Shown here: one piece after another, positions 26,495 to 34,513 of the stretch | Layout: each line of letters begins with the position of its first letter | Position numbering within the stretch: position 1 is the first letter of the stretch | Source of the DNA: Bacillota bacterium | GTDB taxonomy: Bacteria; Bacillota; Bacilli; Paenibacillales; NBRC-103111 | NCBI GenBank assembly: GCA_023388055.1 | Contig: JAEWGW010000006.1 | Coordinates: 73,065 to 137,064 of the forward strand | DNA: 64,000 bases | Direction: 5' to 3' | Position numbers and translations under genes: made by a program | The notes under the pieces: generated by a model | What the model was told of the DNA's origin: nothing | Database searches by the model: none | Seen by the model: the letters and a program-made list of their open reading frames with translations, nothing else

Positions 26495-27240
26495 AGGCCT
26501 GGAGTCTGCAAGTCCGGATACGCGACGGGTTGGAGAAGCTGCGGATTTATGAGCGGTGGCCCTTATTATTCGAAATGATTCATGTGCGGATGGCGGCTCT
26601 GCATGGAGCCAACCGGGCAGCGGAGGCTTGCCGCAGCTTTACCGCGGAAACCGTTGTGCATCTGCTGGGATTGGCCGTATTATCCGTGGTCCTGAGTGTC
26701 GCCAGCGGTGCGATTATGATCCCGTTTTGCCTGCTATTGATGGTGTTTTTTGTGATCTTTAGAGTGAAGTCTCTGGACAACCAGGTGAAGCATAAACGGC
26801 GGCGGATCGTGCTTGAGCTGCCTGAGCTCTTGAACAAAATCACCCTGCTGCTCCATGCCGGCGAAACGCTGCATCAGGCTATTCACCGCTCCTGCCAGCA
26901 AGCGGACGAAACCCATCCTTTATATAAGGAATGGGTCAAGCTGTCCCGGGCCCTTAAGGATAACCGGCCCTTCATAATCGCCATGGAGGAATTCAGCCGG
27001 TCCTGCGGTGTGCTGGAGGTGTCCATGTTTTCCACCAATGTGCTGATGAATTTCAAACGGGGAGGCAGCGACTTCGCTTATTCTCTGGAGGAGCTGTCCC
27101 ATACCCTGTGGGAAAGGCGGAAGGCGGCGGCCCGGACAATCGGGGAGGAAGCCTCTGCCAAAATGGTGTTTCCCATGGTGCTGCTGTTCTGCACGGTGAT
27201 GCTGATTGTTGCCGCCCCTGCGGTTTTATCCATGCAATAA
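26491..27240 (+). CDS. tadC: Tad platform protein TadC
   Basis: The 249-residue protein has two adjacent hydrophobic segments (about residues 55-95), a T2SF domain with LPELLNKITLLLHAGETL and SMFSTNVLMNFKRGG, and a C-terminal transmembrane helix (KMVFPMVLLFCTVMLIVA). The GTG start overlaps the tadB stop. With TadB it replaces the single PilC of the first pilus locus. Confidence 0.85.
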   Translation: MKAWSLQVRIRDGLEKLRIYERWPLLFEMIHVRMAALHGANRAAEACRSFTAETVVHLLGLAVLSVVLSVASGAIMIPFCLLLMVFFVIFRVKSLDNQVKHKRRRIVLELPELLNKITLLLHAGETLHQAIHRSCQQADETHPLYKEWVKLSRALKDNRPFIIAMEEFSRSCGVLEVSMFSTNVLMNFKRGGSDFAYSLEELSHTLWERRKAAARTIGEEASAKMVFPMVLLFCTVMLIVAAPAVLSMQ

Positions 27241-27261
27241 CTACTTAAAGGAGGATTCCGG

Positions 27262-27471
27262 ATGAAAAAGGGATGGATTCATGTAAAACGGTTTTGGAAC
27301 AATGAGGAAGGGTTGGGCACGCTGGAAATGCTGTTGATTCTGGCCATTATCGTGATTATCGCCATTGCGTTCCGCAAATGGATTGTTTCCTGGGTGAACC
27401 GGCTGTTTACCGAGACGAACACGGATATTCAAAACACCAAAACGATTGTCCCCAATACGCCGTCACCGTGA
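27262..27471 (+). CDS. flp: Flp-type pilin (Flp1-like)
   Basis: This 69-residue protein has a short basic leader, a cleavage region NNEEG-LGTLEMLLI and one hydrophobic helix (about residues 20-42), then a short tail. Its size and the Glu five residues after the Gly fit the type IVb Flp family; the usual Glu-Tyr is Glu-Met. A strong AAGGAGGA site precedes ATG 27262, consistent with an abundant subunit. The TadV-type peptidase at 31428 is its probable processing enzyme. The stop overlaps the next gene by four bases. Confidence 0.85.
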   Translation: MKKGWIHVKRFWNNEEGLGTLEMLLILAIIVIIAIAFRKWIVSWVNRLFTETNTDIQNTKTIVPNTPSP

Positions 27472-28484
27472 CAAACCCCAGGGGGTTTCCCGGAATCCGT
27501 ATTGGCCCGTTTTGCCGCAGTGAAGCCGGCAGCTTTCATATCGAATCCACCCTGCTGATGCCGGTGGTATTCTGGTTCACGCTGGCTATGCTGGGGCTCG
27601 GTTTTGTGGCCTACCAAAAAGGGGATTTGCTCCAATCCGCCTACGAGTGGTCGGAGCGGTCGGCATATGTCTGGAAGGATTCCCATAAGGATGCAGTTAC
27701 AGGAGCATTTGTGTACCAGGATATGGACGATGTGTACGCAGGGATGGCCTCCGAGGGTTTGGGATGGCTCCGCGCTTCCCTCATTGGTTTCCGCCAAGCG
27801 GGTATTACGCTGCCTGAGCTTAAGCTAACGGGCCAATCCCTCTCCGGCAGGAAGCTGCTCCGTTCCTCGCAGGGGCTGCAGGGTCATACTTCCGGTGAAG
27901 GTGCATACTTTAACCGTGTTTTGGAGGGGGAGATACGGGCGCATTGGTCCCGGGATTGGGCAGCCTGGGTGCAGAATATCATGGCTCCCCAGGGCAGGAG
28001 GCTGCAGGAGGGGGCGGCGGCTTATGTGGCCGATCCGGTGGAGTTTCTGCGGACAGTTGAACTGGTGACCACTTATGCCTCCAAGCTGAAAAGCCGGTTT
28101 GCGACGCCGGAGGATGCTTCCAGGGCTTTGCAGCAATTGCTGCCCGGGGAGGCACAGCCGGTTGACATTCGGACCGAAGCGCAGGCTAAGGCATACCTCC
28201 AGCAATTGCTTCATGCGTCGAAAGAGAAATTTTCTACTTCATACGGGGAGCGTTTCATTGATGTTTTGGATGCGGACGGCTTCGCCCACGAAGCGAAATA
28301 TACGGTGAATAAAGCGGATACCAAGCTCCAAATCAAAAAGGATGCAGAGCTGATCCGCTCCGGCAAGGTGAAGGGTGTAGTGTGGCATTTTTTTCTGCTT
28401 AAGAATAAGGGCAAATTCGATACCACACCAGCCCTCCTGCGGGAGCTGGAGGAAAACGGCATTATGGTGGTATACCACCAATAG
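27468..28484 (+). CDS. TadE-like membrane protein with C-terminal REase-fold (toxin-like) domain
   Basis: The 338-residue protein opens with a TadE-type region: Gly21, a Glu26 in FHIES, and a hydrophobic helix (about 29-50). A helical middle follows. The C-terminal 80 residues (about 258-338) carry RFIDVLDADG, HEAKY (Glu275-x-Lys277), IKKDAELIRSGK, WHFF and a final NGIMVVYH. This is the order seen in restriction-endonuclease-fold toxin domains of the polymorphic-toxin type, with a D...ExK catalytic core. GTG 27468 overlaps the Flp stop (GTGA); the upstream frame is a shadow of flp. Nothing resembling an immunity gene follows; the next gene is a TadG-like protein. The nuclease call is by pattern recognition and needs a profile search. 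Confidence 0.7.
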   Translation: MTNPRGFPGIRIGPFCRSEAGSFHIESTLLMPVVFWFTLAMLGLGFVAYQKGDLLQSAYEWSERSAYVWKDSHKDAVTGAFVYQDMDDVYAGMASEGLGWLRASLIGFRQAGITLPELKLTGQSLSGRKLLRSSQGLQGHTSGEGAYFNRVLEGEIRAHWSRDWAAWVQNIMAPQGRRLQEGAAAYVADPVEFLRTVELVTTYASKLKSRFATPEDASRALQQLLPGEAQPVDIRTEAQAKAYLQQLLHASKEKFSTSYGERFIDVLDADGFAHEAKYTVNKADTKLQIKKDAELIRSGKVKGVVWHFFLLKNKGKFDTTPALLRELEENGIMVVYHQ

Positions 28485-28509
28485 ACGGCAGGTTTGACGG
28501 GGTGAAGCA

Positions 28510-30774
28510 GTGGGGAGGTTTTGGAAGCATACAAACGGGTCGGCATCCGTGTATATGATGATTGTTCTGGTGCCGATTTTTCTGTTCCAGGCATTGTTTG
28601 CCGATCTGATCCGGCTGCAGCTGGCAGAGCGGGAGAATGAGCTGGCCTTGAAGGCGGCGCTGCGTTCCGTGATGTCCCGGTATGACCGTTCCCTTGCCGC
28701 TTATGGCTTGTTTGGGCTGAAGTGGGCGGAGAGCGGCAGCGTTCCTTTATATATGAACTACCTGACCCGGAATTTGGCCGGAGGGGAGGGTTACCGCTAT
28801 CTGGATCTTCAACTGGATCGGATGAACAGCGGAATCGAGCCTGTGTATACTCTGGCCAATACGGATGTCCTCAAGCGGCAGATTGTCCAGGAGATGAAGC
28901 TGAAGGCGCCGGTGGAATTCATTACGGAAATGCTGGACAAGTTCCAGAAAACCAAAGCGGATCAGGCCATGAGCCAGGCCAAGCTGTATGGGGACAGCAT
29001 GCGGGAGCTGGAGAAGCTTCATTGGAAGCGGGAGGAGGCATTGGACAAAACCTGGGAGAAGGCTCAGGCCATGCTGGGCCATGTGGAGGCGGCTGGCGCT
29101 ACACTGAACAGCAACTTGAACCGACTGGAAACCTTGGCCGGGCAGATCGGGAACCGGACGGAGGAGCAGGTGCTGGCAGCAGTGTCCGATGCGGAGCGCA
29201 TCATCCAATCCCTGAATGAACGCATCCGGCAGCTTCAGCAATCCATGTATTCCCTGTCATTGGCTATGGCTTCACTCACCGGCAAGGAAGGGCCGGGAGC
29301 GGCTATGGCGTTGGGACAAGCCATGTCAGCCGTCCAGACAGAGCTTAATGAAGCAAGCCGGCTTTTGATCGAGCAGTCGGGCAAGCTTGCCGAGCTGAAG
29401 AAGCTCCTTGCCGATATGGCTGAATACGCGCTATTGTTTGGCTCCTCCAAGCAGCTTGTGGCTGCCACAGAGCAGAAGCTGGATACAGATTACCGCGCTT
29501 TGTGTACGGTCCTGGATCAAGCAGAGGCTGCGCACGCACAATGGCTTGCCGAGCTGGAGCGCTACAAGTCGGCGGGGACCGGAGACAGTTATTTGTCGGA
29601 GGGGCTGCTGCTGCTTACGTCGGCCTATGATATGGCCTACTTTTCCCGTTACAAAACCGAGGCTGCGCGCATTCCGGCCTCCCTGCACGGACTGGCTTTG
29701 CGCTGGGCGGAGCAGGCGTGGTGGAACACCTCCCAGTGGGGGAAGGTGGCGGATGAGCTTAAGGGGCTTCTGGAGTTGTCGGCCGGGTTCAAAAGCGGCA
29801 GGGCGGCACTGGAAGCGGAACGGCAAGCCAGAAATCAGACAGCCCGCAATGATGAGGAGCAGCAGCGTAAAAAAATCAGCGGCTCCTTGGCGGATATACG
29901 CAAGGCTGTAACCGGCTGCAGCACGGGAAACGGGGAAATTGCCTTGTACGCTACGCTCGGCGGTCCGGACAGCCTTACCGGAAAGTACAGTGCCTACAGC
30001 AAGCTGGCGGCGGCTTCGCCAGGCGTTAACCGGCCCGGTACCGATGCGGATGATTCCATGGGACTTGGTCTGGACATCATCAGCCAATTCAGCGGGCTTT
30101 TGGCTGGTTTACGAGATGAGCTGTTTGTTAATGAATATGCGTTGGATAAGTTCAACTACCGCACCTGGGGAGTGGGGGAGGCGGCACTGCAGCAGGGCGC
30201 CCCTGCCCAATCCAATCCTGGGGGCCATCCCTTGGTCCGGCAGGAAGCGGAATATCTGTTGTACGGCTTTAACAGCTGTGATTTGAACCTGAGCGCTGCT
30301 TACGGCGAAATGTTCCTGCTGTTTTTCGGCATACGTACGGCCGAGGCGCTAATGGACCCTGCTGCCGGTGCAGCCGGAGCGGTTGCTCCTTTGGCCGCTT
30401 TGCTGAAGGCGGCAGCCGAAGGGGCGGTGAGGGCGGTCCAGGATATGCATACCTTGACTGGAGGTGGGGCGGTTTCCTTGTTCCAGAAGCTGGGGGCCTT
30501 TAAAGTGACCTACAAGGATATGCTCCGGGTCATGCTCCTGCTTCACCCCAACCAGTCTTCTGTGCTGATTCGGATGCAGGCTCTGCTGGAGCTGAACACC
30601 GGCACTGATCTGACCCAAACCACCACCTATGTTCAAGGAACATCCTCGGGGAGTGTGAATGTATGGTTTTTGCCGGGGGTTCTAAGGGCTATCGGGAAAA
30701 CAGGGGCGGTCAGCCTGGACTTGGAAGAAGGGCGGTTCCGGTTCCGGCAAACCGCTGTATACGCCTATGATTAA
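28510..30774 (+). CDS. Large TadG-like envelope protein with coiled coil
   Basis: The 754-residue protein begins with a short cytoplasmic part and one hydrophobic helix (about 12-36; ASVYMMIVLVPIFLFQALFA), followed by an extracytoplasmic body. Residues about 130-420 are helical with heptad-like Leu/Glu/Gln patterns, suggesting a long coiled coil. The remainder is Ala/Gly/Leu-rich with helical segments. No catalytic motif is recognised. Its place between two TadE-like genes suggests a structural or wall-spanning role. GTG 28510 follows GGGGTGA. It overlaps the following tadE by eight bases. Confidence 0.65.
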   Translation: MGRFWKHTNGSASVYMMIVLVPIFLFQALFADLIRLQLAERENELALKAALRSVMSRYDRSLAAYGLFGLKWAESGSVPLYMNYLTRNLAGGEGYRYLDLQLDRMNSGIEPVYTLANTDVLKRQIVQEMKLKAPVEFITEMLDKFQKTKADQAMSQAKLYGDSMRELEKLHWKREEALDKTWEKAQAMLGHVEAAGATLNSNLNRLETLAGQIGNRTEEQVLAAVSDAERIIQSLNERIRQLQQSMYSLSLAMASLTGKEGPGAAMALGQAMSAVQTELNEASRLLIEQSGKLAELKKLLADMAEYALLFGSSKQLVAATEQKLDTDYRALCTVLDQAEAAHAQWLAELERYKSAGTGDSYLSEGLLLLTSAYDMAYFSRYKTEAARIPASLHGLALRWAEQAWWNTSQWGKVADELKGLLELSAGFKSGRAALEAERQARNQTARNDEEQQRKKISGSLADIRKAVTGCSTGNGEIALYATLGGPDSLTGKYSAYSKLAAASPGVNRPGTDADDSMGLGLDIISQFSGLLAGLRDELFVNEYALDKFNYRTWGVGEAALQQGAPAQSNPGGHPLVRQEAEYLLYGFNSCDLNLSAAYGEMFLLFFGIRTAEALMDPAAGAAGAVAPLAALLKAAAEGAVRAVQDMHTLTGGGAVSLFQKLGAFKVTYKDMLRVMLLLHPNQSSVLIRMQALLELNTGTDLTQTTTYVQGTSSGSVNVWFLPGVLRAIGKTGAVSLDLEEGRFRFRQTAVYAYD

Positions 30775-31423
30775 GCAAACAGAAGGCTCTATTACCGTTG
30801 AGGCGGCGATTGTGCTGCCGGCGATGATCGTTTTTGTGATGTTTATGGCCAGCCTGATCCAAATTGCGGCAGTAGAGGTTGCTCTGCGGTCGGCTGTTTC
30901 CGAAACCGCAAAAAGCACCGCTGCCCACTGGGAGCCGGTGCGGATGGTATACCGGGAGGCCAAGGAGCGGGCTTTATCCACTGCACCGGGCCAATGGGCG
31001 GGCGCCATGGCGGACAGGCTCTTGGAGTCCCGTGCCGGATGGTCGGAGGCGGAGGAATGGGTGTTGAATTATGAATCCCTGTTTCCGGATATAGTAGGAA
31101 AACTGGTGCAATGGGAGGTCAACAAGCGGGAAAGTCTGGAGCAGCGCGGGATTGATGCGGTGAATGGGGCTGTGAACAAGATCATGGACCCGCTTTTGTG
31201 CAAGGCCTTCGAACCCGTTCTCCGGCATTATGCTAACGGGAAGCTGCTGAGGGCAGACAAGCTGACCGTAGCTGCGGTGAAGCTTCCGTCCCTGGAGGAG
31301 GGGGGCGATGCGGATATGGTCATTACAGCAGGATATACCCTCAAGCTTCCCGTACCCTTCTGGAATAAAACGATATATGTAGAAAAAACCGTTGTGGAGC
31401 GCGCATGGGTTGGAGAGGAATGA
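30767..31423 (+). CDS. tadE: TadE-like pseudopilin
   Basis: This 218-residue protein has the TadE signature: short leader with TEG-SITVEAAIVLP, Glu at position +5, and a 22-residue hydrophobic helix. It is a probable minor pilin processed by the TadV peptidase. The remainder is a helical/beta domain ending in the basic-acidic WVGEE. Its ATG overlaps the stop of the preceding gene by eight bases and tadV starts four bases after its stop. Confidence 0.82.
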   Translation: MIKQTEGSITVEAAIVLPAMIVFVMFMASLIQIAAVEVALRSAVSETAKSTAAHWEPVRMVYREAKERALSTAPGQWAGAMADRLLESRAGWSEAEEWVLNYESLFPDIVGKLVQWEVNKRESLEQRGIDAVNGAVNKIMDPLLCKAFEPVLRHYANGKLLRADKLTVAAVKLPSLEEGGDADMVITAGYTLKLPVPFWNKTIYVEKTVVERAWVGEE

Positions 31424-31427
31424 GAGC

Positions 31428-31958
31428 ATGGATATTTTCGTTTGCATGTTGGGTATAGTGACGCTGGCAGCGGGTTATACAGACCTGCGGCACCGGAAAA
31501 TCCCCAATTGGCTTTCTGTGGCGGGACTGTGTGGTGGGCTGCTGGGGCATGTTTGGGCAGGGGGGCTGACAGGATTGGGGCGTTCGCTCTTGGGAGCAGG
31601 TTTAGGGTTCGCCGTTATGCTGCTGTTGTATATGTTTAAGGCGGTGGGAGCCGGGGACGTCAAGCTGTTTGCGGCTATCGGGGCTATTAGCGGGCCTCTG
31701 CTGACATTTTCCGCTATCACCTATTCTGTATTATGGGCCGGGGTTATCGGCATCGGGATATTGCTATATAAGCGGAGGCTGGTGGAGAACGGAAGAGGGA
31801 TGCTGCTTGCCGTTACGGGGTTTTTATTCATCCGGCAGAAGTTGGCCCTCGATGAACGGCTGACTCTTCGTTTTCCGTTTATGGCAGCGGTCATTCCGGG
31901 GATCTGCACAGCCTTGTGGGAATCCGGGAGCAAAGGAGTACCTGTATGGATGCTGTAA
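31428..31958 (+). CDS. tadV: TadV/CpaA-type prepilin peptidase
   Basis: The 176-residue protein is a short A24 aspartic peptidase without the cysteine-rich N-terminal domain. Catalytic aspartates are in YTDLRHRKIPNW and GAGDVKLF. Five or six hydrophobic segments are visible. It probably cleaves the Flp and TadE leaders of this operon, while PilD (6899-7696) serves the type IVa set. ATG 31428 follows GGAGAGGA. Its last 13 bases overlap the FHA protein gene. Confidence 0.87.
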   Translation: MDIFVCMLGIVTLAAGYTDLRHRKIPNWLSVAGLCGGLLGHVWAGGLTGLGRSLLGAGLGFAVMLLLYMFKAVGAGDVKLFAAIGAISGPLLTFSAITYSVLWAGVIGIGILLYKRRLVENGRGMLLAVTGFLFIRQKLALDERLTLRFPFMAAVIPGICTALWESGSKGVPVWML

Positions 31959-33409
31959 CTTATCTGGATATGACCTTCACAGCTGAAAAGGGGCAGGGCC
32001 GGTATTGGCTTCTGACCCAAAAGGGAAACCCGGTTCCGGCGGCGGCACTGTCCCGTCTGGATCTGCGGATGCTGGAGCGGCATTCCATTCCCCGCATCCT
32101 GCCTTTGGATGTGGAGGAAATGAACGCGGAGGCCAGGCTCCGCTACAGGCTTCCCGTAGGGCTGCCGCTGCAAAGCCGGTTTCAGGCTGACGGTGCAGAT
32201 GCGAAGCTGCTTATGGAGGTGCTGTTGACCATCGTCACCACCTTGGCGGACAGCCGGGTGTACTTATTGGATGAACGCAAATATGCCCTGAACCCTTCGC
32301 TTATTCTCATGGGCGAGGGCCCGCGGGATATCCAGATGGTTTATCTGCCGCTTCGGCATATGGAGCAAAAACCATCGCTACGTCATGAGCTGTACCAGCT
32401 TACGCTTCAATTAATAGAATGGGGCAATATTCCATTGGAGGATTGCTCCGTGATGGTGGAATGCCTCAAAAGCTCCTTGTTCGAGCTGGAGGATTTTAAG
32501 CAGCTGCTGATTGCCCTGCAGTTTTCTCCCGCCGGGCAGACGGCCGCCTCCCAGCAAGCAGCAGCGGAGGAAGCCTATCCTGCGGATATGCCATGGCACC
32601 GACCTTCGCCGCCAAGTGCAACGGAGGAGCTGCGGCTGCGGGCAGAGCTGCAGGACGACGGAGATACCCTGCGGTTCGAGCCTGCCCAATGGCAGCTATC
32701 TTCCACAGCCGCACTGCGGCTGGCGCTTATAATGATGGTGGCGGCCTGGGGCGCTGCCGCGGTATTTCCTTCACCTGTTGTGATGGGTTCGGCGGGGGTG
32801 GTGACGTTAGCAGGCTTGGCCCTTTATCTATGGAACAAACGCAAAGAAAAGGAAGCGCTTCTGATTGAGCCGGATGAGGAGCCGGACAATTGGACTCCGC
32901 AAGCGGTCCAGCCGTTCCTCCGGGAGCAGCCGGATGAACCCAAAGAGCAAGAACCTGCCGCCTCACGTACCTTCCAATGGACGGAGGAGCGGAATCGGCT
33001 GTACCGGGAAAACCCGGCATTAACCGTTTTGCTGGAGCAGTCCGCACAGAGCGGACCGGCTGTGCTGCCCACGGAGCTGCTGGTTCCGGAAACGGAGCTG
33101 CTCGCCCCCCAAGCGGTGTTGGAGCTGTTGGAGAATGACGAGGTTGCCTCATCGCTTCCCGTTAGCCGTACCCGCTTTTCCTTCGGGAGAAGCCCGGGTG
33201 AAACTGACTGTGTGCTGAATGCTACGGGGATATCCCGGATTCATGGCGAGATCAGACGGGAGGGGGAGCTATGGGTGCTTTGTGATCTGGGCTCCAAAAA
33301 CGGCACAAGGCTCAACGGCGAACCTCTTGTCCCTCACGAGACGTATCCCCTTAAACATGGCGACAGAATCACGGCGGCCCAAACCCACTTGATCTTCCGC
33401 ATCCGGTAG
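31946..33409 (+). CDS. FHA-domain membrane protein (DUF6382-like N-terminus)
   Basis: The 487-residue protein has an N-terminal DUF6382-type domain (about 1-190), a Pro/Ala-rich linker, two adjacent transmembrane helices near residues 255-300, an acidic linker, and a C-terminal FHA domain (about 410-487) with FGRSPGE, SRIHGEI and GSKNGTRLNG. FHA domains bind phosphothreonine. Its membership of the same operon as the kinase at 21459-23123 suggests a phosphorylation-dependent partner. ATG 31946 follows AAAGGAG and overlaps tadV. This is the last gene of the Tad operon; a new promoter lies just after it. Confidence 0.83.
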   Translation: MDAVTYLDMTFTAEKGQGRYWLLTQKGNPVPAAALSRLDLRMLERHSIPRILPLDVEEMNAEARLRYRLPVGLPLQSRFQADGADAKLLMEVLLTIVTTLADSRVYLLDERKYALNPSLILMGEGPRDIQMVYLPLRHMEQKPSLRHELYQLTLQLIEWGNIPLEDCSVMVECLKSSLFELEDFKQLLIALQFSPAGQTAASQQAAAEEAYPADMPWHRPSPPSATEELRLRAELQDDGDTLRFEPAQWQLSSTAALRLALIMMVAAWGAAAVFPSPVVMGSAGVVTLAGLALYLWNKRKEKEALLIEPDEEPDNWTPQAVQPFLREQPDEPKEQEPAASRTFQWTEERNRLYRENPALTVLLEQSAQSGPAVLPTELLVPETELLAPQAVLELLENDEVASSLPVSRTRFSFGRSPGETDCVLNATGISRIHGEIRREGELWVLCDLGSKNGTRLNGEPLVPHETYPLKHGDRITAAQTHLIFRIR

Positions 33410-33414
33410 CCGCG

Positions 33415-33423
33415 TGATATAAT
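33415..33423 (+). promoter_or_regulatory. Extended -10 promoter candidate for the Dabb gene
   Basis: TGATATAAT (TGn plus perfect TATAAT) occurs 36 bases before ATG 33459. No good -35 stands at 17 bp, but extended -10 promoters often lack one. Confidence 0.45.
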
Positions 33424-33458
33424 CCCCCTTAAGGAAAACCCAAGAGGAGAGATGTGGA

Positions 33459-33749
33459 ATGCTGCGTCATGTAGTGCTGTTCAAATTGGCCGACCCCACC
33501 CCGGACAAGCTCCAGGAAGTAAAGGAGAAGCTGCTGAGCTTAAAAGGCCGGGTCCCCCAGCTGCTGGAGATCGAGGTTGGCATCGATGTAATTCGTTCGG
33601 AACGTTCTTATGATTTGGCCTTGATCACGACCTTCGAAAGCCTGGATGACATGAATGCCTATCAGGTGCATCCGTATCATGTGGAGATCAGCAGCTATAT
33701 CGCAACCGTACGCCAAGCAGCGGTGGCCGTTGATTTTATTGTCGATTAA
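33459..33749 (+). CDS. Dabb (stress-responsive A/B barrel) protein
   Basis: The 96-residue protein matches the dimeric alpha/beta barrel family: LRHVVLFKL at the start, the LEIEVG strand, SYDLALITTFES, and MNAYQVHPYHVEI. Members have diverse, mostly unknown roles. It has its own promoter and a strong terminator downstream, so it is monocistronic. Confidence 0.88.
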   Translation: MLRHVVLFKLADPTPDKLQEVKEKLLSLKGRVPQLLEIEVGIDVIRSERSYDLALITTFESLDDMNAYQVHPYHVEISSYIATVRQAAVAVDFIVD

Positions 33750-33804
33750 CCGCAGAAAAAACAAGCTGGAGTCAGGTTTTGCATGCTGATGTCCGATAAC
33801 CGCC

Positions 33805-33840
33805 AGACGTCTTCCGGAAAGCCCGGAGGCGTCTTTTTTT
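33805..33840 (+). terminator. Rho-independent terminator after the Dabb gene
   Basis: AGACGTCTTCCGG pairs with CCCGGAGGCGTCT through a short AAAG loop, with wobble pairs, followed by seven T residues. Confidence 0.9.
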
Positions 33841-33865
33841 CATTCATTTCCTTTCAAATTAATGT

Positions 33866-34032
33866 TTGACGGGGGGATAGGAAATTGTTATTATGTATTT
33901 ATAATACTTAGTAAACGATAAAGTTTATAAATTAATTATTAATTGAAATAACCCAGAAGAAGCCAGTTTCAATTTTTTTTAGCAAAAGTGTTTCATAAGA
34001 TCAGAAGCTGGTTAATACCTAATTAAGGTATT
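33866..34032 (+). promoter_or_regulatory. Promoter and AT-rich leader of the 89-residue protein gene
   Basis: TTGACG (33866-33871) and TATTAT (33889-33894) have a 17-bp spacer. The predicted transcript has a leader of about 200 bases that is strikingly AT-rich and holds a hairpin AATACCT/AGGTATT (34014-34032). I see no known riboswitch in it. Confidence 0.6.
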
Positions 34033-34099
34033 TGAATAGCGCAAGACTGAACCATCTGGAAATATAAGACAACCGACCCTTGAAGGAGTGTGAGCCACC

Positions 34100-34369
34100 A
34101 TGGCATCTGTAAAGCGAGCTAAAATTCGTGAAGAAGTATTGCAGGAGCTGTATTCCTTTCATTTGGTAGAAAAAGGCCGCAAGGCTATGATTCCAAAAAC
34201 ATGGGAAGAGATGAATCCTGAAAAATTCTTTGCCCTTGAATATTTGGCTGAAAACCGGCTGATCCGGTTCCAATCCGAAGGCTCCCACTACATGGCGAAG
34301 ATTACGGCGCAAGGCATCGCCGCCTTGAAGAAGAAGAAGGCCGCTGCCGCTGCGCAAGCCGTTTCCTAA
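34100..34369 (+). CDS. Small conserved-looking protein, possible winged helix
   Basis: I do not recognise this 89-residue protein. Its helical N-terminus, the LAENRLIRFQ turn and the YMAKITAQGIAAL strand-helix end are reminiscent of a winged-helix fold. The tail is Lys/Ala-rich (KKKKAAAAAQA). A good AAGGAGTG site precedes ATG 34100. It stands alone with its own promoter, long leader and strong terminator, which argues that it is a real, well-expressed gene. A nucleic-acid-binding role is only a guess. Confidence 0.7.
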   Translation: MASVKRAKIREEVLQELYSFHLVEKGRKAMIPKTWEEMNPEKFFALEYLAENRLIRFQSEGSHYMAKITAQGIAALKKKKAAAAAQAVS

Positions 34370-34393
34370 TCCTACAAAACCGCATAACTTGAG

Positions 34394-34437
34394 CAGGAAC
34401 CGGACAGGGGCAATCCCGTTATCCGGTTCCTGTTTTT
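34394..34437 (+). terminator. Strong rho-independent terminator
   Basis: An 11-bp perfect stem CAGGAACCGGA / TCCGGTTCCTG, with an inner GGGG/CCC pairing, is followed by TTTTTG. Confidence 0.92.
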
Positions 34438-34513
34438 GTTGTCCGTAGGAATTAGAGCCGATCTGGTGTACAATGAGAAGCTGGGAACCTTTTGAGAGGC
34501 GGGATATAATATT

